The translations under genes were made by a program, and so were the position numbers. The notes under the pieces are model-generated. The model was not told the origin of the DNA, made no database searches, and saw nothing but the letters and a program-made list of their open reading frames with translations. A stretch of 64,000 bases of DNA from UBA11663 sp049616325 (GTDB lineage: Bacteria > Bacteroidota > Bacteroidia > Flavobacteriales_D > Sanyastnellaceae): contig JBMZHG010000007.1 of NCBI GenBank assembly GCA_049616325.1, positions 1-64,000 on the forward strand. The letters run 5' to 3'. Positions 9,439-15,625 of the stretch are shown piece after piece (within the stretch, counting starts at the first letter, position 1; each line of letters opens with the position of its first letter).

Positions 9439-10332
9439 TCAGTCGAACAACGAACCCTGATGTCCCCACGTGGCAGGCCCCGGTTCGGCGGCCCGGCCCG
9501 AAGGCGGGGTAGCGCCCCGAGAGGTGTCGGAGGCCTCGGCCGCGCGACGGCTTCGGGAATGCGACTCGCCCATGCCGAAGACTTCGAGGGTCGAATGGAT
9601 TTCGTGGGTGAACTCCGGCCAAATTCGTTGTCCTACCGGTTCCAGCAGGTCCGATCCGTTGCGGCGCGGATCGCGGATGGTGGGCGAGATGGGGTAGGCG
9701 TTGAAGCGTTTGGCGTCCCAGGTTCGGAGCATCGAAGTGACGTCGCCGAGGGGCGTCTCGGGGTCGAGCCATTCGCGTTCCCGGTCTGGGTCGAGGATCA
9801 CGGGCGCGCGGTGGTGCCCGATCGCCTGGGTCAGGGGGTTCGAAACGGTGGTCAGGACTGCGAAGGAGCGGAGGAGTTCGCCCGACGACGGGTCGCACCA
9901 TTCGTCCCAAATCCCGGCCAAGGCGAACGGACGCTGCCCGTCGCGGGGGTAGATCACGTACGGCTTGGACAGCTTCTCGCGCTCGGGCCCTTCGATGAAT
10001 GCGTCGGCCACGACGAGGCAGCGTTGCGACCGAATCGCCTTCCGAAACATCGGTTTGTCGAGGATGCCCATCGCCCCGGTGTAGCTGGGGTCGTTGACGG
10101 CGTTTCGGTCGCCCTCCGCCCGCGCGTTGATCATGTAGTACTGCTTCTTCGCCCATCCCGGCGTGAACCCAAACTGCATGAGCTGCACCTCCCCCGGACG
10201 GTCGCTCGCGACCACGGGCGCGCGGTCGCCGTGGCTGACATTCGTGTTGGACGACCAGGTCGTGGGCGCCTTGACGTTGAAGCGCTGTTCAACGGCTTGG
10301 ATGGAGGAGACGGTGACGTAGCGGCCGCACAT
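9439..10332 (-). CDS. yedK: SOS response-associated peptidase (SRAP/HMCES/YedK family)
   Basis: SRAP proteins form a thiazolidine crosslink with abasic sites in single-stranded DNA through Cys2 and protect the lesion. Here Cys2 is present (MCGRYVTV), with the conserved Asn in MINARAE (about residue 68), the Glu in RCLVVADAFIE (about 110) and the His in IGHHRAPVIL (about 172). The protein is 297 residues, longer than typical 220-230, because of a low-complexity C-terminal tail rich in Ser, Arg, Ala and Pro that ends QGSLFD. That last hexapeptide matches the QxxLF beta-clamp binding motif. The gene lies 39 bp after the dinB-type gene and 69 bp before the dnaE-like gene, all on the minus strand, so one operon is very likely. 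Confidence 0.92.
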   Translation of the reverse strand: MCGRYVTVSSIQAVEQRFNVKAPTTWSSNTNVSHGDRAPVVASDRPGEVQLMQFGFTPGWAKKQYYMINARAEGDRNAVNDPSYTGAMGILDKPMFRKAIRSQRCLVVADAFIEGPEREKLSKPYVIYPRDGQRPFALAGIWDEWCDPSSGELLRSFAVLTTVSNPLTQAIGHHRAPVILDPDREREWLDPETPLGDVTSMLRTWDAKRFNAYPISPTIRDPRRNGSDLLEPVGQRIWPEFTHEIHSTLEVFGMGESHSRSRRAAEASDTSRGATPPSGRAAEPGPATWGHQGSLFD

Positions 10333-10371
10333 GGATCAGGGGATTGAAGGAAGGTAGAACGAAAGAGGGGA

Positions 10372-11649
10372 TCATTGGTGACGGTGGGCGAGAAGGGGCG
10401 GTGGGCCGCCGTTGAAGGGGTTGGTGCGTCCGATGGTGCGGGCTTCGAGGCCGGCGGCGCGCACCACGCTTCGGTCGCCGTACTGCACGCGGATGCGGTC
10501 GAGTGCTTGGTACAATTTGACGCGCTCTTCGGTGTCGTCGAACAGGTTGATTTGGCATCCGCCGCCTACTAAGTGGCTGTAGCGTACCCCGATGAGACGC
10601 ACGCGCACGCGCTTGTCGAGCAGCTGTTCGAGGAGGTCCTTGGCCGTGGGCACGAGGTGGTGGTCTGCGGCGGTGTAGGGGATGCGCCGCTGCATGCTCT
10701 TGGTCGAGAAGTCGGCGTAGCGCACCTTGACGGTCACGCACGCCGTGAGCTTGTCGCCGCGTCGCAGTTGGAAGGCCAGGTTTTCCGCCATGGCCAGCAT
10801 GATGGCGTGAAGCTTGTCGCCGTCGGTGGTGTCCTTGGCGAAGGTGCGTTCGGTCGAAATCGACTTGCGCTCGTTGTAGGCGATGACCGGCGCATCGTCC
10901 AGCCCATGTGCTTTCTTCCAAATCGCCACGCCGTTCTTGCCCAGCACCTGCTCGATGAGCTCGACGGGCATGTCTTGCAGCGTGCGAATGGTGGAGATGC
11001 CGAGGTTGCGCAAGGTGCGGTAGGTCTCTGCGCCGACCATGGGGATTTTTCGGACCGAGAGGGGAGCCAAAAAATGCCGCTCCGTCCCCCGACTCACGTG
11101 CCGTGCGTTGTTGGGCTTCGCCTCTCCCGTCGCCACTTTCGCCACGGTCTTGCTGGTGCTGAGCCCCACGGAAATGGGCAAACCGGACTCGCGGATCACG
11201 CGTTCCCGAAGCTCGCGGGAGAATTGCCAGCACCCGAAGAACCGGTCCATCCCACTGAGGTCTGCGTAGAATTCGTCGATGGAGCTTTTTTCACAGACCG
11301 GCACCGCCTCCCGCACGATGTCCGTCACGATCTCCGACTGCTTGGAATAGGCCATCGAATTCCCGCGAATCACCACGGCTTCCGGGCACAGCGCCCGCGC
11401 CATCTTCATCGCCATCCCGGAATGCACCCCAAACCCCCGCGCCTCGTAACTGCAGGACGCCACCACGCCTCGATCGCCCGTCCCCCCAATCAAGATGGGC
11501 CGGCCTTCGAGGCGCGAATCCATGCGGCGCTCTACCGACACGAAGAAGGTGTCGAGGTCCAGGTGCAGGATCGACCGCTGCCGCCCCGAATCGTGAGCCG
11601 AGTGGGGCGCCGCTGCCGGCACGGGGAGGGTTTGGGAAACGTCGTTCAT
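10372..11649 (-). CDS. dinB: Y-family DNA polymerase (DinB/Pol IV-like)
   Basis: Translesion DNA polymerase of 425 residues. The catalytic carboxylates are visible in HLDLDTFFVSVE (near residue 30) and SSIDEFYADLSGMD (near 122). The steric region SCSYEARGFGVHSGM and the HhH region follow (MVGAETYRTLRNLGI). A beta-clamp binding motif QINLF is at about residue 366, followed by DDTEERVKLYQALDRIR, a tail typical of Bacteroidota members. The N-terminal 25 residues before RQRSILHLDLD are a non-conserved extension. It is the first gene of a three-gene operon with the SRAP and DnaE-like genes. Upstream lie a 9-bp hairpin and a TGCTC direct repeat shared with the S24 repressor promoter, so it is probably damage-inducible (inference). 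Confidence 0.93.
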   Translation of the reverse strand: MNDVSQTLPVPAAAPHSAHDSGRQRSILHLDLDTFFVSVERRMDSRLEGRPILIGGTGDRGVVASCSYEARGFGVHSGMAMKMARALCPEAVVIRGNSMAYSKQSEIVTDIVREAVPVCEKSSIDEFYADLSGMDRFFGCWQFSRELRERVIRESGLPISVGLSTSKTVAKVATGEAKPNNARHVSRGTERHFLAPLSVRKIPMVGAETYRTLRNLGISTIRTLQDMPVELIEQVLGKNGVAIWKKAHGLDDAPVIAYNERKSISTERTFAKDTTDGDKLHAIMLAMAENLAFQLRRGDKLTACVTVKVRYADFSTKSMQRRIPYTAADHHLVPTAKDLLEQLLDKRVRVRLIGVRYSHLVGGGCQINLFDDTEERVKLYQALDRIRVQYGDRSVVRAAGLEARTIGRTNPFNGGPPPLLAHRHQ

Positions 11650-11653
11650 GAAA

Positions 11654-11682
11654 CAGACCCGTCCAAAACCGGAACGGGTCTG
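11654..11682 (-). promoter_or_regulatory. Leader hairpin directly upstream of the dinB start codon
   Basis: Perfect 9-bp inverted repeat CAGACCCGT ... ACGGGTCTG with an 11-base loop, ending only four bases before the ATG at 11649. In the mRNA the stem would sit over the ribosome-landing region. It could repress translation, stabilise the transcript end, or act as an attenuator because it is followed by UUU. The structure is seen; its role is inferred. Confidence 0.5.
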
Positions 11683-11691
11683 CTAAAATAA

Positions 11692-11716
11692 TGAGCAAAA
11701 CCAAAGAAACGAGCAC
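11692..11716 (-). promoter_or_regulatory. Candidate operator (TGCTC-N13-TGCTC) in the dinB promoter
   Basis: On the coding strand two TGCTC elements lie 18 bp apart, the second as TTGCTCA. A TATTTTAG sequence follows that resembles the Bacteroidota -7 element TAnnTTTG with one mismatch. The same arrangement and spacing occur upstream of the HTH-S24 repressor gene at 14013-14037. Likely binding site of that repressor (inference). Confidence 0.5.
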
Positions 11717-11755
11717 AAGCGCGTTTTTTTGGCCTGGCTCGGCTGGGAACGTCCG

Positions 11756-13918
11756 TCAGTTGCAGGAATCTCCGTACGACGTCAAGAAGATCAGGAGGTC
11801 GTTCACGTTCACGATGTCGTCGCCGTTGAAGTCGGCCGTGCATCCGGACATGCATCCGTAGTCCGTCAGGAACAGGAGCAAGTCGGTCACGTCCACGAAC
11901 CCGCCGTTGTTCAAGTCGGTCAGGCATCCGCATCCTTCAGGAGAAATCACCTCGCCCACGAACGTGGCCGTGCACATCGGGTCGCCCATGACCGTCGCGG
12001 TGATGTCCACTGCGCTGCCCGAAGCGGGGAGCGTGACCACGACGTTCCAAGGGTTGGCTCCGTCGTAAACCACCATCGAGTCTGCGAGGAGAATCACGTC
12101 GCCGGCAGGGGGCGGGCTTTGGAATGAGAACTCCAGTTCTTGCGTGAACACGTTGCCCATCGGATTGCATTCGGAGGTGGTGCCCACGGTCATGTCCAAA
12201 ATCGCGCACGGGAACGGCACCGCATCCCAAAACTCCACGCCGTGCTCCGCTGGGCTGGCGTAGGGGTCGCCTTCGTAGGTGTAGGGAGGCAGACCTTCGA
12301 CAAAGGTGTTGGGCGTCCACAAGCCGTAGATGTTGGCCAAAACCTGTCCCGAGTTGCCCGGCGTGCCCCACTGCACGTAGTCGTCGTACGCCCCCACCTG
12401 GTCGTGCAGGGTCAGGTCGCCGCCGTCCGCGTTGCTCGGCCAGTCGGGCCACGTGACGGTCAGGGTCGAATCCGCTGCGAGGGTCGCGCCCGGAGGCAGG
12501 AGGTCCGTCAAGAATGCCTGTGCGCCTCCCGACTTGATGACCTGTCCGGCCAACCCGCCTTCGCAGTCCGCAACGTTGCGGACGGTCACGGTCTTCGTCG
12601 CCGGGTTGACTTCGTCCAAACGGAGCAGCACGCAACACGATTCCGGTGCCGTAAACAGCGCGGGCAGCGTGAGCGAACAGTCGGGGTTCTCTGAGAAGCT
12701 CACCGTCACGTCCACGTCAGCACCGTCTGAAACCAGGCCCGTCAGCGACAGGGTCTGAGGGCTGCCTGTGATTGGGAAGCTCACGCCGTTCACCACAAGG
12801 TTGCCCGTTTCAGGGGCGTTCTCGTAGGTCACTTGCAGCTGCTGGGTGTACGTGTTGGTAAGGGGGTTGCAGCCAGTTTGAGCCAGGGTGTTGACGCCGG
12901 TCACGTTGCAAAGCACAGGAGGCAAACTCCACCCCATGTCTTGCATCATGCCCAAGGCAATCGCCCCAGGTTGGTGAATGCCCTCGCTTTGGTTCAGGAA
13001 CGGGGTCATCAACGAATTCGCGTTGCCAGCCGGGTACGAAGACTCGCGCAAGTGCGAGTAGCTTGCCCCTGGAGACCACGTGGTCGGCGCGTACAGTCGT
13101 GGTCGGCCCACGGCTTGCGCTGCGTCGCCGTTTTCACCGCCCCAGTACAAGGCGTCGCTTTCAAGGACGTTGCCCAGAGCGACGGTTCCGCTGATGTAGT
13201 CCAAGATGGAGCTTTGGTCGCTTTCCTCGACGAATTGATCGTAGATGAATGGAATGCCTTGGAACCCCAGGAACCCGGAATTTCCATTGTGGTTGGCGCT
13301 GCCCAAATACCCCAATCCGTGCGCCATTTCATGCAGGGCCACGGTCACCATGTCGTACAAGGTGTCGGGCACTTGGCCGTCCAATCCGAGGTACCAGGGG
13401 GTGTCCTCGGCAAATTTCACCACCATGTCCGGCGCAGCGGGATTCAAATCGGACCCCGTCAGCTGGTTCGCGAGTGCGATGGCGTACTGGCGGTCCGCCA
13501 GGGGGGCGCCTTCAAAGTTGTTCACCACTTCGTACGGGGAGGATTGCGCCAGGATGTTGGGGGGAAGCGAGTCCCAAATCGCTTGCATTTGAATCGGCAC
13601 CACCGTTTCGATGGACTGTGCCCAAATGTCCACGGCCATTTCCACGGCCGGTTTCGCCTCGTCGGGGAACATTGAACCGAATTCGAGCGTAATGATCGCG
13701 CTTCGCGGCCCCGGTTCTGGCGAATACCAGAAAGGAGTGCCCACGTAGGTGTCGTTGCTGACGCCCGTGCCTTGGAGGCCTTGGCACCCCAGTTCATGGC
13801 AGCTCGAGTTGTGCTGATGAGATGTGCGAAGGGCCTGCAAACTCTGAGGTCCGCATGCGTTTTGGCCGTATGCCCACGAGGTGAGCAGCAAGCCAAGGGT
13901 GAAAAGATTCCAGCGCAT
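11756..13918 (-). CDS. Secreted zincin-like metalloprotease with dockerin-like C-terminus
   Basis: Secreted protein of 720 residues. A signal peptide (MRWNLFTLGLLLTSWAYGQ) is followed by a zincin-like domain with HEMAHGLGYLG and a later NSLMTPFLNQ Met-turn-like segment. The usual third zinc His/Asp is replaced by Gly, so the third ligand may be elsewhere or activity may be lost. Then come two related beta domains, each with a C(N)P..N.(Y/F)TQ(Q/E)L block, flanking a lamin-tail-like domain. The end is a pair of dockerin-like units (DLNNGGFVDVTDLLLFLTDY and DFNGDDIVNVNDLLIFLTSY). It stands between dinB and the S24 repressor, apparently splitting that locus, and is divergent from the repressor across an AT-rich spacer. 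Confidence 0.78.
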   Translation of the reverse strand: MRWNLFTLGLLLTSWAYGQNACGPQSLQALRTSHQHNSSCHELGCQGLQGTGVSNDTYVGTPFWYSPEPGPRSAIITLEFGSMFPDEAKPAVEMAVDIWAQSIETVVPIQMQAIWDSLPPNILAQSSPYEVVNNFEGAPLADRQYAIALANQLTGSDLNPAAPDMVVKFAEDTPWYLGLDGQVPDTLYDMVTVALHEMAHGLGYLGSANHNGNSGFLGFQGIPFIYDQFVEESDQSSILDYISGTVALGNVLESDALYWGGENGDAAQAVGRPRLYAPTTWSPGASYSHLRESSYPAGNANSLMTPFLNQSEGIHQPGAIALGMMQDMGWSLPPVLCNVTGVNTLAQTGCNPLTNTYTQQLQVTYENAPETGNLVVNGVSFPITGSPQTLSLTGLVSDGADVDVTVSFSENPDCSLTLPALFTAPESCCVLLRLDEVNPATKTVTVRNVADCEGGLAGQVIKSGGAQAFLTDLLPPGATLAADSTLTVTWPDWPSNADGGDLTLHDQVGAYDDYVQWGTPGNSGQVLANIYGLWTPNTFVEGLPPYTYEGDPYASPAEHGVEFWDAVPFPCAILDMTVGTTSECNPMGNVFTQELEFSFQSPPPAGDVILLADSMVVYDGANPWNVVVTLPASGSAVDITATVMGDPMCTATFVGEVISPEGCGCLTDLNNGGFVDVTDLLLFLTDYGCMSGCTADFNGDDIVNVNDLLIFLTSYGDSCN

Positions 13919-14012
13919 CGTGGTGGTCGTTCGTTGTTATCGAAACATAAATATACGATATAAAATTTATATGAATCGACGAATGGGGTGATTTTTTCGA
14001 GGAACGAGCCAG

Positions 14013-14037
14013 TTGCTCACAGTTCGAGCATTGCTCA
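14013..14037 (+). promoter_or_regulatory. Candidate autoregulatory operator of the HTH-S24 repressor
   Basis: Two exact TTGCTCA copies start 18 bp apart (14013 and 14031), with an inverted GAGCA between them that forms a TGCTC-N7-GAGCA palindrome with the first. TATCTTGG (14038-14045) follows, near the TAnnTTTG -7 consensus, and the ATG is at 14051. That suggests a very short leader or a leaderless message. The element matches the one upstream of dinB (11692-11716) in core and spacing. Confidence 0.55.
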
Positions 14038-14050
14038 TATCTTGGGCGCC

Positions 14051-14842
14051 ATGCAGAGCAAATTGGCTGAAAATTTGAAGGTACTCCGTCGGGAGCGGGG
14101 GTGGACCCAGCAGGCGTTGGCGGACCGTGTGGGCCTTACGCGGCCGACGTTGGGAGCTTACGAAGAGGGGAGGTCCGAGCCCAAACTGTCGGTGCTCATC
14201 GACCTCGCGGCCTGCTTTGAAATCACTGTCGACCTGTTGGTGCGCGGAAACGTAGACGAACGGGCTTCGGAGCGGGCGAAGGGGGACGGGCTTCGCGTGT
14301 TGACGGTGTCGGTCGATGCAGCGTCCGACAACGAACGGGTTGTTGTCGTGCCGGTGAAGGCTGCGGCGGGGTATGCGCATGGGTACGGCGACCCGGAATG
14401 GGTGGCGCAGTTGCCGACGTTTGGGTTGCCCCTAAAGGAGCTGGCGCCCGACCGAACGTACCGGATGTTCCAAATCGAAGGTGACAGCATGCTGCCCATC
14501 CCTTCCGGCAGCTACATCTTGTGCCAGTACGTGGACGATTGGATGAGCGTGGGGGGCTTGCGGCCTCACGTGGTGGTCACGCGCGACGACGGCGTGGTGT
14601 TCAAGCGGATCGAAAACGATTTGCCAGGGGGAAGCCGTCTGGTTCTGCACAGCGACAATCCTGCTTTCGCGCCCTACGCTGTGACGGGGGACGACGTGGT
14701 GGAGGTTTGGCGTGCGGCGGCCTACCTCAGTTTCGAATTGCCTTCGGCTCTGGACGGGCAGCCCGCGTCGGCGGCCAGTTTGCGTAGCGCCTTGGACACG
14801 TTGCGGGGGGAGATTGACGCTTTGAAACGCACCGAGGGCTGA
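14051..14842 (+). CDS. LexA/UmuD-like self-cleaving repressor (XRE HTH + S24 peptidase)
   Basis: A Cro/CI-type helix-turn-helix (about residues 7-62, LKVLRRERGWTQQALADRVG) is joined to an S24 LexA-fold peptidase domain. The autocleavage site is intact as Ala-Gly in VKAAAGYAHG (about residue 105). The nucleophile Ser is in EGDSMLP (about 145) and the general-base Lys in VVFKRI (about 185), with spacing like LexA. After the S24 domain there is a short predicted helical tail (ASLRSALDTLRGEIDALKR). The ATG at 14051 gives the HTH directly; the open frame upstream has no support. Inferred role: it represses its own promoter and the dinB-SRAP-dnaE operon until RecA-ssDNA triggers cleavage. It is separated from dinB only by the metalloprotease gene. 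Confidence 0.9.
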   Translation: MQSKLAENLKVLRRERGWTQQALADRVGLTRPTLGAYEEGRSEPKLSVLIDLAACFEITVDLLVRGNVDERASERAKGDGLRVLTVSVDAASDNERVVVVPVKAAAGYAHGYGDPEWVAQLPTFGLPLKELAPDRTYRMFQIEGDSMLPIPSGSYILCQYVDDWMSVGGLRPHVVVTRDDGVVFKRIENDLPGGSRLVLHSDNPAFAPYAVTGDDVVEVWRAAAYLSFELPSALDGQPASAASLRSALDTLRGEIDALKRTEG

Positions 14843-14866
14843 AGCGTCGGGTGCGCTGTTGATCCC

Positions 14867-15532
14867 TTACACCCCCAGGGCGACCACTTCTTCGACCGCG
14901 TCGAGTTTGGCTTTCAGGAGTTGTTCGATGCCGCCTTTCAACGTTTGCATGCTCGAGGGACATCCTGAACAAGCGCCGCGAAGGTGGACGTAAACGGTGC
15001 CGTCCTTGAACGCCTTGAAATCAATCGCCCCGCCGTCTTGTTCGACCGCGGGCCGGACGAATTCTTCGAGCAGCTGGGAGATGGCTTCGTCGTGTTCCGT
15101 GGGGACAATGTCTTCCTCGGCGATGAACTTCACGGCTTCTGGCGAAAGGCCGGCCGGAGCGGCAAGGGGGACGTCGGGCGAGGCCGTTCCGAGTTGGGGG
15201 AGGGCGGCTTCGATTTGGGCTTCCACCACCGCATCTTCGTGGTCCATCAACCATTCACGGATGTACTCGCGCAATTGCTGCACAATCATCTCCCACCCTA
15301 AGCTGTCGTCCTTCGTCACGCTCACCATGGGCCCGCTCACGAACACGCTGGTGACGAAGGGGAAGTTGAAGAGTTCGGTAGCCAATGGGCTGCACAAAGC
15401 GGCCTCGTTCTTGCTTCGGAACTCGAGTTGAACGTTGCCGGGGGCCAAAGCGCGGTCCGCGACAAATTTCATCACGGCCGGGTTCGGCGTCATCTCGGCG
15501 TACACGCTGGTGGGAATGCGGGGGGTGTCCAT
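14867..15532 (-). CDS. NifU-like / Nfu iron-sulfur cluster carrier protein
   Basis: Fe-S cluster scaffold or carrier of 221 residues. The N-terminal Nfu domain is seen as TPNPAVMKFVADRAL and SPLATELFNFPFVTSVF. The C-terminal NifU domain has EQDGGAIDFKAFKDGTVYVH and the cluster-binding CSGCPSS (CxxC) near residue 195. The start is the ATG at 15532 (MDTPRIPTSVYAEMTPNP). The frame runs on upstream to 16984, but that part is antisense to the amidohydrolase gene and not coding. It is divergent from that gene and convergent with the repressor gene. Confidence 0.9.
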   Translation of the reverse strand: MDTPRIPTSVYAEMTPNPAVMKFVADRALAPGNVQLEFRSKNEAALCSPLATELFNFPFVTSVFVSGPMVSVTKDDSLGWEMIVQQLREYIREWLMDHEDAVVEAQIEAALPQLGTASPDVPLAAPAGLSPEAVKFIAEEDIVPTEHDEAISQLLEEFVRPAVEQDGGAIDFKAFKDGTVYVHLRGACSGCPSSMQTLKGGIEQLLKAKLDAVEEVVALGV

Positions 15533-15625
15533 GGCAAGCAAAGGTACGCAGGCGGTTTCCACGGCCCGCGCTTCCTGTGTACCTTGACGCGTCCTTTTCA
15601 GGACAGCAACCACAAACCTGCTCTC

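Noticed and set aside
7072..10347. A 1091-codon plus-strand open frame opposite the dnaE-like and SRAP genes
   Set aside because: It is antisense to two genes with clear motifs, has Arg/His/Val-biased composition and no recognisable domain. Long antisense frames are expected in GC-rich coding DNA.
11654..11682. Hairpin read as the terminator of the metalloprotease gene
   Set aside because: It lies downstream of the dinB operator candidates and abuts the dinB ATG, with only three U after it. A leader element fits better, though a terminator role is not excluded.
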